This document shows, in pieces, positions 1 through 9,224 of a stretch of DNA of 64,000 nt; position 1 is the stretch's first letter, and the number at the start of each line of letters is the position of its first letter. Under the pieces are notes generated by a model. The model did not search any database. It was not told the origin of the DNA and saw only the letters and a program-made list of their open reading frames with translations. The position numbers were made by a program, and so were the translations under genes. Origin of the DNA: Croceimicrobium sp963977415 (lineage in GTDB: Bacteria > Bacteroidota > Bacteroidia > Flavobacteriales > Schleiferiaceae); NCBI GenBank assembly GCA_963977415.1, contig CAXBOS010000001.1, positions 62,001 through 126,000 on the forward strand, in the 5' to 3' direction.

Positions 1-627
1 GTAGCACGTAATATGAACGATTTACCTCCTTCATTAAAGGATAAGGTAAAAGGAGGCGGCTCTTTAACAGCTCTTCCGATTATCGAAACTCAAGCAGGTG
101 ACGTATCGGCTTATATCCCAACAAACGTAATTTCTATTACAGACGGACAGATTTTCTTAGAGTCGGATTTATTCAACTCAGGCGTACGTCCTGCGATTAA
201 CGTGGGTATTTCGGTTTCACGTGTGGGTGGTAATGCGCAAATTAAGTCTATGAAAAAGGTATCAGGTACCTTAAAATTAGACCAAGCTCAATACCGTGAA
301 TTAGAAGCTTTTGCAAAATTCGGTTCTGATCTTGACGCGGCTACTATGTCGGTAATTAACAAAGGTCAACGTAACGTAGAAATTTTAAAGCAAGGTGTTA
401 ACTCTCCCCTTCCGGTAGAAAAGCAAGCAGCCATTATTTACGTTGGAACGAAAGCTTTATTAAACAAGGTTCCCGTTAATAAGATTAGAGAGTTCGAAGT
501 AGAATTCTTAGATTATATGGATAACAAGCACCGCGATGTTTTAGATCAGCTAAAAGCGGGTAAGCTTACACCAGAAATTACTGGAACTATAGAGAAGGTT
601 GCTAAAGAATTAGCAGCAAAATATTAG
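1..627 (+). CDS. atpA: ATP synthase F1 subunit alpha, 3' part (gene begins before the window)
   Basis: This is the C-terminal part of the alpha subunit of F1Fo ATP synthase, the non-catalytic nucleotide-binding subunit of the F1 head on the cytoplasmic side of the inner membrane. The frame is open from base 1, so the gene is cut by the window edge and the ATG at 13 is internal. Visible family segments are the GGGSLTALPIIETQAGDVSAYIP stretch, the ITDGQIFLE stretch with the conserved RPAINVGISVSRVGG that follows, and the C-terminal helical domain. It is followed by atpG, as in most bacterial atp operons. The identification is secure; only the 5' end is missing. Confidence 0.97.
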   Translation, partial: VARNMNDLPPSLKDKVKGGGSLTALPIIETQAGDVSAYIPTNVISITDGQIFLESDLFNSGVRPAINVGISVSRVGGNAQIKSMKKVSGTLKLDQAQYRELEAFAKFGSDLDAATMSVINKGQRNVEILKQGVNSPLPVEKQAAIIYVGTKALLNKVPVNKIREFEVEFLDYMDNKHRDVLDQLKAGKLTPEITGTIEKVAKELAAKY

Positions 628-637
628 AAAAGAATTA

Positions 638-660
638 GGAAAGAGCCATAAGCTCTTTCC
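638..660 (+). other. Stem-loop between atpA and atpG
   Basis: A perfect 9-bp inverted repeat, GGAAAGAGC and GCTCTTTCC around a CATAA loop, starts 11 bases after the atpA stop and ends 20 bases before the atpG start. No run of T follows (the next bases are CCTTCTTT), so a full intrinsic terminator is unlikely. A partial attenuator, or an RNA processing or stability element that sets subunit ratios, is an inference. Confidence 0.6.
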
Positions 661-680
661 CCTTCTTTAAACCTTGTATT

Positions 681-1550
681 ATGGCCAATTTAAAAGAATT
701 ACGTAATCGCATTACCTCGGTAGGTAGTACCATGCAAATCACTTCTGCAATGAAGATGGTTTCTGCTGCCAAATTGAAAAGAGCTCAGGACGCGATTACC
801 CAGCTAAGACCATACGCTCAGAAGATTGAGGAAATCTTAGTGAATGTAAGTGCTACCCTTGATTCTTCTGAAGGCCCTTACAGTCGTCAAACTGAAGATG
901 TAAAGAAAGTACTGATTGTAGCCATTTCTTCTAACCGTGGATTATGCGGTGCTTTTAATGCCAACGTGGTGAAACGTGTAATGGTCTATAAAAATGAAAC
1001 ATCCGCACAGGTTGACATTTTTAGCATGGGTAAAAAAGCGGCCGAGATTTTAACCAAAAGAGGCGCAGGAAAACCGGTTGGTGATCGCAATACGATCTAT
1101 GAAGATTTGAGTTTCGCTAATGCATCTGCTGTAGCAGAAATGTTAATGGAGAAATTCTTATCCGGAGAGTATGACCGTATAGAATTGGTTTATAATCAGT
1201 TTGTTAATGCCGCTAATCAGTCGGTACAATGCGAACAGTTCTTACCGATCCGCGAAAGCAAACTAGAAGAAGGACAACAAGCTTCAGGAGAGTATCTTTA
1301 TGAGCCGGCAAAAGAAGAAATTTTAGAAGACTTAATTCCTAAGTCGTTAAAAATACAAGTCTTCAAAGCTCTTTTAGATAGCCAAGCTTCAGAGCACGGC
1401 GCTCGAATGACTGCTATGCATAAAGCCACGGATAATGCCGATGAACTTAGAAAAGCCCTTAGCTTAGAATACAACAAAGCTCGCCAAGCGGCCATTACTA
1501 ATGAAATCTTAGAGATCGTAGGTGGTGCCAACGCTTTGGAAGAAGCCTAA
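681..1550 (+). CDS. atpG: ATP synthase F1 subunit gamma
   Basis: This is the gamma subunit, the central stalk that rotates inside the alpha3-beta3 head of ATP synthase. The 289-residue length is normal for the family. The N-terminal helix (LKELRNRI, then QITSAMKMVSAAKLKRAQ, about residues 4-35) and the C-terminal helix (EYNKARQAAITNEILEIVGGANAL, about 263-286) form the conserved coiled-coil shaft; residues between them form the Rossmann-like globular part. It lies 53 bases after atpA, separated by a stem-loop, and is followed by a strong terminator, so it appears to be the last gene of this part of the atp operon. The delta, beta and epsilon subunits are not in the window. Confidence 0.97.
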   Translation: MANLKELRNRITSVGSTMQITSAMKMVSAAKLKRAQDAITQLRPYAQKIEEILVNVSATLDSSEGPYSRQTEDVKKVLIVAISSNRGLCGAFNANVVKRVMVYKNETSAQVDIFSMGKKAAEILTKRGAGKPVGDRNTIYEDLSFANASAVAEMLMEKFLSGEYDRIELVYNQFVNAANQSVQCEQFLPIRESKLEEGQQASGEYLYEPAKEEILEDLIPKSLKIQVFKALLDSQASEHGARMTAMHKATDNADELRKALSLEYNKARQAAITNEILEIVGGANALEEA

Positions 1551-1570
1551 ATCACTTTTTAAATTATAAT

Positions 1571-1600
1571 AAAACCCTCTACTTCGGTAGGGGGTTTTTT
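1571..1600 (+). terminator. Intrinsic terminator after atpG
   Basis: AAAACCCTCTAC and GTAGGGGGTTTT pair around a TTCG tetraloop (one G-U wobble), followed by a T run. It closes the atp operon 20 bases after the atpG stop. Confidence 0.9.
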
Positions 1601-1672
1601 GTTTTAGCAGAACCTAAAATTTGCCTGATTCTAAGGATTAGATGGCGCGTTATTTGCTACCTTTCCCCTGCA

Positions 1673-3127
1673 ATGGCCCGATTAAACATCACCCTTAGAG
1701 GAAGAATATTTTTTTCGATGCTCCTTATTATTGGGGTATCCTTTTTTTTGACGGGAACTATATCCTTCTACCATTTTAAGCAGGAAAATGAAAGCTATCA
1801 CGAAGAACGCTTAAGGCGCAAAGAGTTTGCAATTTTAGAAGCAATCAACTTCTTTTTACGGGATCAGGAGATTACCGATAATACCGATTCCATCGTTAAG
1901 ATGTTCGATAATAAGGTCTGCGAACTTTCCCAAATTAACGGCCTCGATATTAATATCTACGGCCTAAATGGTAACCTACTAATTGCAAGCACCCCTTCCT
2001 TACATGAGGATAGTATTATTCCTGTAAAAATCGACTACGAACTAATGGAGCGGCTTTATAAAACCGCTGATCAGGTGTTAACCCGGCCAAAAACTGACAG
2101 TCTGCAATTTTTAAGTTCCTTCGATTTTATTCGAAATGTGAATGGAAAGCCGGTCGCTATTGTAAACCTTCCCTATTTCGACTCAGAAGATATCGGTCGC
2201 GAAGATCTGGAGGAATTTTTGTGGCGTTTGTCGGAAATTTATTTTCTACTATTTATTGCCGCTGGCTTCTTAGCTTTTTTCCTTTCCAATTACATTACCG
2301 GCTCATTGCACACCATTGCCGAGCATATTAAGAACACCAGGATAAACGACGCAAACAAGCCCTTAGAGTGGCGTTTTAACGACGAAATAGGAGCCCTGGT
2401 TAAAGAGTATAACCGCATGCTGGAAGAGTTGCGTAAATCGGCGATAAAGCTGGCGGAAACCGAAAGGGAAACCGCTTGGCGCGAGATGGCCAAACAGGTT
2501 GCGCACGAAATAAAAAACCCCTTAACGCCTATGCGCTTAAATGTGCAGTATTTGGCTAAATCACTCAAGGTAGATGAGCCCGAAAAACTAGCGGAGTTTA
2601 GCCAGTCTATGATCGATCAAATCGACACGCTTAGCTCCATCGCTTCTGCTTTTTCACGTTTTGCAAGTATGCCTGAACTGAAGTTAGAGGGCTTCCCCAT
2701 CGAAGTGGTTATTAAAAGGGTAACATCGCTTTATCCGCAGTCCTCAGTAAGTTTTAGCTCAGAGAATAATGGTCTAGCTATTTACGCCGATCCGGAACAA
2801 CTAATTAGAGTGATGAACAACTTGATTAATAACGCATTGCAAGCTGTTCCTAAAGAGCGAAAGGCTAAAGTTGAGGTAGAGATCAGTAAAGTAGGTGAAG
2901 AAGTATTAATTGCTGTTAGCGATAATGGTGAAGGAATTCCAGAAGAGCGACAGCAAAAAATATTTGAACCGCGCTTTACCACTAAAAGTAAAGGGATGGG
3001 CTTGGGACTGGCTTTAGTGAAGCGAATTATAGATAGTTTTAAAGGCCGAATTGAGTTTCAAACGGAAATACAAGTAGGTACTACTTTTAGAGTTTATTTA
3101 CCTCTTTACCGACCCGATGAAAAATAG
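1673..3127 (+). CDS. NtrY-like membrane sensor histidine kinase
   Basis: This is a two-component sensor kinase of 484 residues anchored in the inner membrane. Transmembrane helix 1 is at about 12-33, a periplasmic sensor segment at about 34-186, helix 2 at about 187-206, and a HAMP-like linker follows. The dimerisation/phosphoacceptor helix carries VAHEIKNPLTP with the phosphorylated His at 278. The ATPase domain shows the N box (NNLINNALQAV, N382 and N386), the G1 box (DNGEGIP, from 417) and the G2 box (GMGLGLALV, from 441). The HEIKNPLTP form and the HAMP arrangement resemble NtrY-type kinases. No response regulator is adjacent, so the partner and signal are unknown. The start ATG follows a TACCTTTC promoter-like element. 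Confidence 0.88.
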   Translation: MARLNITLRGRIFFSMLLIIGVSFFLTGTISFYHFKQENESYHEERLRRKEFAILEAINFFLRDQEITDNTDSIVKMFDNKVCELSQINGLDINIYGLNGNLLIASTPSLHEDSIIPVKIDYELMERLYKTADQVLTRPKTDSLQFLSSFDFIRNVNGKPVAIVNLPYFDSEDIGREDLEEFLWRLSEIYFLLFIAAGFLAFFLSNYITGSLHTIAEHIKNTRINDANKPLEWRFNDEIGALVKEYNRMLEELRKSAIKLAETERETAWREMAKQVAHEIKNPLTPMRLNVQYLAKSLKVDEPEKLAEFSQSMIDQIDTLSSIASAFSRFASMPELKLEGFPIEVVIKRVTSLYPQSSVSFSSENNGLAIYADPEQLIRVMNNLINNALQAVPKERKAKVEVEISKVGEEVLIAVSDNGEGIPEERQQKIFEPRFTTKSKGMGLGLALVKRIIDSFKGRIEFQTEIQVGTTFRVYLPLYRPDEK

Positions 3128-3187
3128 ACGGAAGCTTTCATATACGTTTCTATTTACTTTCTTTTGTAAACACACAATTCTCAAATA

Positions 3188-3961
3188 ATGAACTATCAAA
3201 ATATTCTTTTAGAGCTAGAATCGCCTATCGCAATTCTTAAAATTAATCGTCCGCAACAACTTAACGCTCTTAATAAAGCTACCATTGAAGAACTGCACCA
3301 AGCTTTAGGCGAGCTGCGTGATATGGCGGAGATACGTGCTATTATTTTAACAGGTGAAGGTGCAAAAGCATTTGTGGCTGGAGCAGATATCAAGGAGTTT
3401 TCTGATTTCGGCGTAAATGAAGGAACGGAATTAGCCGCCATAGGTCAAGAAAGCTTGTTCGATTATATTGAAAACTTTAACAAGCCAGTTATTGCGGCGG
3501 TTAATGGTTTTGCCTTGGGCGGTGGATTAGAATTGGCCATGTCTTGTCATTTTCGCGTAGCAGCAGGGAATGCAAAAATGGGTTTACCCGAAGTTACTTT
3601 GGGTTTAATTCCGGGCTACGGCGGCACCCAACGTTTGGCTCAACTTGTTGGTAAGGGTCACGCCATGGAGATGATAACTACTGCAGAAATGATCACCGCT
3701 AGTAAAGCAATGGAGTTGGGCTTAGTAAATGAAGTGGTTGAACACGATGAATTATTAGACTATTGTCGTGGTAAGGCACTGCGTATCTCTCGGAACTCAT
3801 CTAAAGCAGTGGAAAGCGCCATTAAAGCGGTTAACGCGGGCTTTAAAGAAGGGGTAAACGGCTTTAAGGTGGAAATAGAAGAATTTGGTAAGTGTTTCGG
3901 TACGGCCGATTTTGTAGAGGGAACTCAAGCCTTTATGGAAAAAAGAAAACCTCAATTTTGA
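3188..3961 (+). CDS. Enoyl-CoA hydratase/isomerase (crotonase family)
   Basis: This is a crotonase-fold enzyme of 257 residues, the usual length, expected to hydrate enoyl-CoA in fatty-acid or amino-acid breakdown. The oxyanion-hole segments AFVAGADIKEF (about 61-71) and NGFALGGGLELA (about 106-117) are present. Both catalytic glutamates of true hydratases are present: E115 in GGGLELA and E135 in GLPEVTLG, 20 residues apart as in the rat mitochondrial enzyme (known from the family). The sequence is close to short-chain enoyl-CoA hydratases called Crt or PaaF, but the acyl substrate cannot be read from sequence. The next gene overlaps its stop codon, suggesting a two-gene unit. Confidence 0.9.
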   Translation: MNYQNILLELESPIAILKINRPQQLNALNKATIEELHQALGELRDMAEIRAIILTGEGAKAFVAGADIKEFSDFGVNEGTELAAIGQESLFDYIENFNKPVIAAVNGFALGGGLELAMSCHFRVAAGNAKMGLPEVTLGLIPGYGGTQRLAQLVGKGHAMEMITTAEMITASKAMELGLVNEVVEHDELLDYCRGKALRISRNSSKAVESAIKAVNAGFKEGVNGFKVEIEEFGKCFGTADFVEGTQAFMEKRKPQF

Positions 3962-4617
3962 GTATACGCAAAGACTTTTATTATAAAAGAAGGGCTCGTT
4001 ATTATTTAAGTGACGAGCCTTCTCATTCACAGCCTTATCTATGCATAGTACTGCATGGCTATGGTCAATTGCCAGAGTATTTTATAAAACATTTTAGCCG
4101 TTTAGAGCGGAAGGATATTCTTTTTGTGGCGCCCGAAGGGTTGCATCGCTTTTACTTAAACGGTAGCAAGGGAAGGGTCGGCAGTTCTTGGATGACCAAA
4201 GAGGATCGTCTTAACGATATTGATGATTATTGTAATCTTTTAGAGGAGGTGTCGGAGCAATTGGTAGCCGAGAATCACTTCGATAAAATTGTTCTGCTTG
4301 GCTTTTCACAGGGAGTGGCCACCGCTTGCCGCTGGATGAGTCGCACTAAAAAACCGATTGATGAATTAATTCTTTGGTCGGGTGCTTTTCCGCCCGATTT
4401 AAGTTTCGAAGAGGCCGTGCAGTCGATAGGGATAAAACCGGTTTATATGTTATTGGGTGATAAGGATGAGTATGCTAAGCCAGAAATATTAGCGGAACAA
4501 GAAAGCTATCTTGCTGAAAATGGTATACAAGTACAAAGTCAACTTTTTAAGGGTGGCCATGCTATTGTCCCGGAAGTGCTAGAAGAATTAGTAGCGAAAA
4601 TATTTCCCCGCTCTTAA
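3958..4617 (+). CDS. Alpha/beta-hydrolase, carboxylesterase/phospholipase family
   Basis: This is a cytosolic serine hydrolase of about 219 residues of the carboxylesterase/phospholipase type. LHGYGQLPEYF forms the oxyanion region. The nucleophile is the serine of GFSQG. The acid is the aspartate in LLGDKDEYA and the base is the histidine of GGHAI near the C terminus, so the triad is complete. I place the start at a TTG that overlaps the TGA stop of the preceding crotonase gene (TTGA). A GTG at 3892 would also keep the frame open but would read 70 bases inside the crotonase gene. No ATG fits the N terminus. The 3' end overlaps the opposite-strand S4 gene by 4 bases. Substrate unknown. Confidence 0.8.
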   Translation: MSIRKDFYYKRRARYYLSDEPSHSQPYLCIVLHGYGQLPEYFIKHFSRLERKDILFVAPEGLHRFYLNGSKGRVGSSWMTKEDRLNDIDDYCNLLEEVSEQLVAENHFDKIVLLGFSQGVATACRWMSRTKKPIDELILWSGAFPPDLSFEEAVQSIGIKPVYMLLGDKDEYAKPEILAEQESYLAENGIQVQSQLFKGGHAIVPEVLEELVAKIFPRS

Positions 4618-4988
4618 TCCTCATCTCCATCCATAAAATCGTTTAAATCACGGCGATCCTTTTTAGTAGGTCTTCCCGTTCCTTTCGCGCGATTAAGTTT
4701 GTGCATAAGCCCAATAAAGTTTTGCTTCTCGAGCTCTTCTGGAGTGGTTATATCGGTGATATAATCGGCTACTAGTTTTGCCCCAAGGCGCGATTTAGGC
4801 AAATCGAGTACCTTAATACTAAACTCGATACTGTCTTTACGAAAACTAATTTTATCGCCCACCCTCACTTCGCGAGAGGCTTTAGCCCTATCGTTGTTTA
4901 CCGTTACCCGATCTTTACGCAAGGCTTCTGAAGCCAAACTGCGGGTTTTGTACTTGCGTACACTCCAAAGAAACTTATCAATTCTCAT
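4614..4988 (-). CDS. S4-domain RNA-binding protein, Hsp15-like
   Basis: This is a small basic RNA-binding protein of 124 residues. The N-terminal half is an S4 domain (MRIDKFLWSVRKYKTRSLASEAL, then a VTVNNDRAKASREVRVGD turn), the same arrangement as heat-shock protein 15 (HslR), which binds stalled 50S subunits carrying nascent chains. The C-terminal third is highly charged (KGTGRPTKKDRRDLNDFMDGDED). The specific ribosome-rescue role is inferred from the family. It is monocistronic and convergent with the esterase gene. Confidence 0.85.
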   Translation of the reverse strand: MRIDKFLWSVRKYKTRSLASEALRKDRVTVNNDRAKASREVRVGDKISFRKDSIEFSIKVLDLPKSRLGAKLVADYITDITTPEELEKQNFIGLMHKLNRAKGTGRPTKKDRRDLNDFMDGDED

Positions 4989-5000
4989 AGGACGAAAATA

Positions 5001-5033
5001 AGAAACCCGATGCGTTTAAAACATCGGGTTTCT
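5001..5033 (-). terminator. Intrinsic terminator after the beta-helix gene
   Basis: A perfect 12-bp inverted repeat (AGAAACCCGATG and its complement) around a 9-base loop. It lies 25 bases past the stop of the reverse-strand beta-helix gene, and a T-rich tract follows on that strand. It separates that gene from the S4 gene. Confidence 0.8.
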
Positions 5034-5057
5034 TTATAATAAAGGGGGGACCTATTA

Positions 5058-8000
5058 TTATTTACGATACACTACTTTTTGAGTGTGAGTGTTGTTGTTT
5101 TCTATAACTTTCATCAAGTAAACACCGTCCAGTAAATCGGCACTGGGTGTGTAAACCGCAGTGTTTGTGCCAGCACCAAAGTTACCTAGATGCGCTGCGT
5201 GAACCATTTTGCCGCTTAAGTCGAAAAGTTCAACTCGCACATCGCTTCTTTCGTTTAAAGCGATATCAATATGCGCGGCACCGTTAAACGGATTCGGATA
5301 CACATTTACACCTTGACGGCCTGCATTGCTAAACTCTTCTTGCCCAATGGCTCTACCTTCTGTATTAAAGGTAACATTAGCAATGGCTAGGTTCATAGCT
5401 TGGAAGTTTTGATAATCACCTACTACGGTAAAGGTTACATTTAACACTTGACTAAGATCTAAAGGTGTATTTCCTGCAGAAACTAAATCTGCAATGTCAA
5501 CGCTATACGTTCCCATGGAGCCATTGTTAACCGAAATAGTTTTACGGTATTGCTCACTCCAGTTGGTAATGTCATTAGTTACAAGCGTTACGGTGATTTC
5601 GTTGAAACCGCTTAAGCTAGCTTCGAATTCAATCTGATTGAACGCACTCACATCTAGTGGTAAGTGACCAGGACGAAGCATTCTGAAAACACTCACGTAA
5701 TTTTTCACATTTCCGCTAAAGTTGATGTCACGCTCTAAGTGCTTCTCAGCAGGAGCCGTTGCAGTAATATAACCTGTTTCAGCACTTACATCGAAAACTG
5801 AGCTAGTAACACCTAGGTCTCTTTCAAAGTCAGTACCCCAAGGGCCATCGGCTAAGTAAAGAATATCACGACCTCCACCAACATTATTGGTCATTTCAAA
5901 ACCAGAATCGAAGAGATAGTCAGTATTCCACACAATAGTCTCTTCAGTTTTAGTAGGATCTAAGGCAATTAACTCCCCGAAGTTAGCACGAGTGCCGCCC
6001 TCGAAAAGGGTACGGTTGGCTTGAATATTAACCTCACTAGCGCCAATAGTATTAACAACGTTAAGGTAGATTTTACCGTTTTCGTAATAGCCGTTTTTAA
6101 CATAAACTGTAGGCGTAATTACATTGGTTGCAGTAATGCTGCTTACGCTGTTGTTGGCTTCCATTAAAGTAATAATGTCGTGTACTAAGTCTCTTGTTAG
6201 GCTTTCTGAAACAGTCCAAACTTGGAAGTTGTAAATCTTATCAGAAGGCTCAACCACGTAGTCACTTTGGTTCCAACGTGCATCAATTATAATGTCGCCA
6301 TTGGCTTTTTCGTAGGCCACGAAAGTAATTGCGATATCTACAGAACTATCTGCTTGATCTAGGCGGGCCATGATAAAGTTGTGTCCTTTAATTTGTACCG
6401 TTTTAATATCGTTTAAGTTAGCTCCGTTTAAGCGATCGCAAATAACTTTGGTATGGTTATAAACTTCATTTACGGTTTCTATGGCTAATATTCCACCTAA
6501 CCTGTTTTGTGTGTTGTTGTAGTAGTCTGCAGAAAACACACTTACGGCATTGGTAATACCAATTAAGTCAGTAGGGCTAGTAACAATCGCGGGAGAATTT
6601 TGAGGGCCGCTAGCAGGAATAAAGGCAGATAAATTAGCCACTTTGGCTAGGTTGTTTGCACGGAAGTCATATAATGAAGGAGCTTCATTAATTCTTTCGT
6701 AGAAAGTATGCTGTCCGCGTTTGATACGATTAAAGTTACGGCTAGCGATTAAACTGGCCATGGAACCTTCACTTTCAATACCACCATTATTAGCACCTGA
6801 ACTTCCTGTTGCAATGTTTTCGGCCGCGCTGTTGTTGGTAACTACTGGATCGATTTGGTTTTGGCTTTGTACAGCCGCTACGTTTGTTCCGTTTCCATTA
6901 ACTTGAACCGTTACAGTAAAAGAAACAGAGCTTCCAAAAACAACTTGAGGAATAGACCAGATACCTGTTATATTATTATAGGTGGTTCCTGCCGGAGCGT
7001 TATGACTCACATAAGAGAAATTCGGATCAATAAAGTAGGCAATTTCTACCGCAGTAGCAGGGGTTCCGCTTGTTAAGTTATCTATGGTAACAGTAAAGGT
7101 TACATTGTCACCTAAAGTGGGCGTGTTATTTGAAACACTTTGTAAAACTCTTAAATCTGCCGGACAGCGCAGGGTATTGATGTCTGCTGTAGCACTACTT
7201 CCTTGTAAGTTCCAAGTTAGGCTGCTAGCCGCAGGAAAGGTTTCTTCAAAAACACCAGAAAAAGTACCAACGGAGAAACTTGTACCCTGGCCTCTGTTTG
7301 CAGGAGCAGGCGTAAACTCATTGGATACACCAATGGCTTCGTTGATTACAGTGGCGTTTGCATTCGTGTAACCAAAACGGCCAACAATGTCGCCGTTTAC
7401 ATCTATATAAATACAATTGATTTCAGGAATAACAGCCATCGGAACCGTTCCTGCCATAGCGGAATAAGCAGCACAGAATTCGGAAGTACCTACACCCGAG
7501 ACATAAGAGGTAGCGGTAAGTAAATTACCAACGGTGAAACCAGCGGGAAGAGGAACAGTAAATTCAAAACGATTTACGGAAGACTCTTGTCCTTGATTAA
7601 AGCCATTAACTAAACCTGGGCCATAAGAACCGGTGGTGGCGTCGTTATCAGCAGCACTGCCTTCTACAGCACTGAATAAAAAGTTTTTTCCTTGTACCAT
7701 CAAGGCACCAGTGTAAAAGTCTCCTTTAAAAAATTCAATAGTAGCACCTGCTGGAGCAAAACCTTTTACAGTTAAAGATCCGCCGGCAATAGTAACCATA
7801 TCAATTACGGGAAAATTGATGAGGTAGTTACCGCCATTGTCATTGTCTAAGTCATCGTTAATTGTAACAAATGGATTAGCCCCAATTTTATGGCTGTCGT
7901 TACTATTTAGAAGATCAATACCAATTTGTTTGCTAGTATTTGCCGAATTATTCGGTAAAACATTACCGTTATTGTAAATAGAGTTTCGTGTAATTTGATG

Positions 8001-9023
8001 CTTTTGAGCGTCGCTAGTGATAAGAATTCCTGCTCCAACATTATCGCGAATGATGTTTTTAGAAATCACATTACCTGTGTTTCCATAAATACGCATTCCG
8101 CTAGTTTCGGTGCCACTTAAACCATTATTGTAAACCGTGTTGTTCTCAATTAGGTGATCACCAGAAGATAAGTAGGAATCGAAACCATTACCTCGGTTAT
8201 TGCGGAAGAGGTTTTCACGAATAGTATTGTTTATGCAGAAATCGGCAACGTCTAGACCATCACAAATAGGATCATCCAGTCCATTCTGGTTAAAGTCGTT
8301 ATGATAAATATCCCAGCCAGAACAGCCACTGCGTAAAAAGCCGCCCATGGTTTCGCTGTAAGCTAGATAGTTACGGTAAAGCTTCCCGTCGTTAATTCCT
8401 AAGGCTTGAAAGTTTGGGCCACCATTAACATCTCCTACTGGAGCCATTTCGGCATGAGCCTCACTACCTAAAACACAATCATAAACGGTTAAACGACGGG
8501 CACCACCACGAGCGAGAAGGTTCGCGTTGTCGAATAAAAACCAATCATTACCGAAACTGTGAATAGCCAAACCACGCACGGTAATATCTTCACCGCCAAT
8601 TTGAATACCCCATTTGAGGTTATTGTTCGGCGAGTCGTCAATAATCTCGATTTCCGGACCATCAACGGTAGGAAGGGCGATATTGTCAATACCCACTTGG
8701 CCACCAGCTCCAAAAGAAGTAGTGTTGGTATTACCGGTAAAGGCGGTTTGGGTAAAACCATCAATTAATAACACTCTGTTATTGATAGATGGAAGTTCTG
8801 TTGAAGTTATTTTAATGGTGAAAACACCCGTGGCCGCGTTGTAATTTGGATCACTGGTTGGAATGTTAAAGACCATATTGTCGATACCCCAATTGGAGTT
8901 TGCATCAACAATAGCTTGTCGCAAAGACCCTAGTCCTGCGTCGTTTGTATTGCTTACTGTTACCGTTTGGGCACTAAGGCCGAGGCTTAAAGCAATGAAT
9001 AAAATGATTCCCCGTGTTTTCAT
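5058..9023 (-). CDS. Secreted right-handed beta-helix protein with T9SS sorting domain
   Basis: This is a large secreted or surface protein of 1321 residues. The start is taken at the ATG at 9023 because a TATCTTTG promoter box ends at 9049, too close for the upstream TTG at 9044 to be used. Domains in order: signal peptide (MKTRGIILFIALSLGLSAQ); a GLGSLRQAI opening motif common in polymorphic beta-helix proteins; a parallel beta-helix with repeated N/G-rich turns such as NTIRENLFRNNRGNGF (about 130-370); a DUF11-like Ig domain (about 630-740); a long middle region I do not recognise; a carbohydrate-binding-like beta domain (about 1080-1230); and a type IX sorting domain from VNVYPNPFNG to KVVYRK. 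A role in adhesion or polysaccharide binding is inference. No sugar enzymes are adjacent. Confidence 0.85.
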   Translation of the reverse strand: MKTRGIILFIALSLGLSAQTVTVSNTNDAGLGSLRQAIVDANSNWGIDNMVFNIPTSDPNYNAATGVFTIKITSTELPSINNRVLLIDGFTQTAFTGNTNTTSFGAGGQVGIDNIALPTVDGPEIEIIDDSPNNNLKWGIQIGGEDITVRGLAIHSFGNDWFLFDNANLLARGGARRLTVYDCVLGSEAHAEMAPVGDVNGGPNFQALGINDGKLYRNYLAYSETMGGFLRSGCSGWDIYHNDFNQNGLDDPICDGLDVADFCINNTIRENLFRNNRGNGFDSYLSSGDHLIENNTVYNNGLSGTETSGMRIYGNTGNVISKNIIRDNVGAGILITSDAQKHQITRNSIYNNGNVLPNNSANTSKQIGIDLLNSNDSHKIGANPFVTINDDLDNDNGGNYLINFPVIDMVTIAGGSLTVKGFAPAGATIEFFKGDFYTGALMVQGKNFLFSAVEGSAADNDATTGSYGPGLVNGFNQGQESSVNRFEFTVPLPAGFTVGNLLTATSYVSGVGTSEFCAAYSAMAGTVPMAVIPEINCIYIDVNGDIVGRFGYTNANATVINEAIGVSNEFTPAPANRGQGTSFSVGTFSGVFEETFPAASSLTWNLQGSSATADINTLRCPADLRVLQSVSNNTPTLGDNVTFTVTIDNLTSGTPATAVEIAYFIDPNFSYVSHNAPAGTTYNNITGIWSIPQVVFGSSVSFTVTVQVNGNGTNVAAVQSQNQIDPVVTNNSAAENIATGSSGANNGGIESEGSMASLIASRNFNRIKRGQHTFYERINEAPSLYDFRANNLAKVANLSAFIPASGPQNSPAIVTSPTDLIGITNAVSVFSADYYNNTQNRLGGILAIETVNEVYNHTKVICDRLNGANLNDIKTVQIKGHNFIMARLDQADSSVDIAITFVAYEKANGDIIIDARWNQSDYVVEPSDKIYNFQVWTVSESLTRDLVHDIITLMEANNSVSSITATNVITPTVYVKNGYYENGKIYLNVVNTIGASEVNIQANRTLFEGGTRANFGELIALDPTKTEETIVWNTDYLFDSGFEMTNNVGGGRDILYLADGPWGTDFERDLGVTSSVFDVSAETGYITATAPAEKHLERDINFSGNVKNYVSVFRMLRPGHLPLDVSAFNQIEFEASLSGFNEITVTLVTNDITNWSEQYRKTISVNNGSMGTYSVDIADLVSAGNTPLDLSQVLNVTFTVVGDYQNFQAMNLAIANVTFNTEGRAIGQEEFSNAGRQGVNVYPNPFNGAAHIDIALNERSDVRVELFDLSGKMVHAAHLGNFGAGTNTAVYTPSADLLDGVYLMKVIENNNTHTQKVVYRK

Positions 9024-9048
9024 ATCTCTATCAGATTTTTTCAAGATT

Positions 9049-9056
9049 CAAAGATA
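9049..9056 (-). promoter_or_regulatory. -7 box of the beta-helix gene
   Basis: TATCTTTG on the reverse strand matches the Bacteroidota -7 consensus TAnnTTTG exactly and lies 26 bases before the chosen ATG. No TTG is seen at the expected -33 distance. Confidence 0.55.
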
Positions 9057-9224
9057 AGCACTTATTAACAGCTGTTAGTAAATTTTAGATAAACGGCAAC
9101 TTACATCGATTATCGGCACTTGTTTTTTGGATGAATTTTAAGTGCTTGGAGCCGATCACTAATCATTAACATTCTTTTGTACCTTAGCCTCCATTCTTAA
9201 TTCAGAAAACATCTCCCCAGATTA

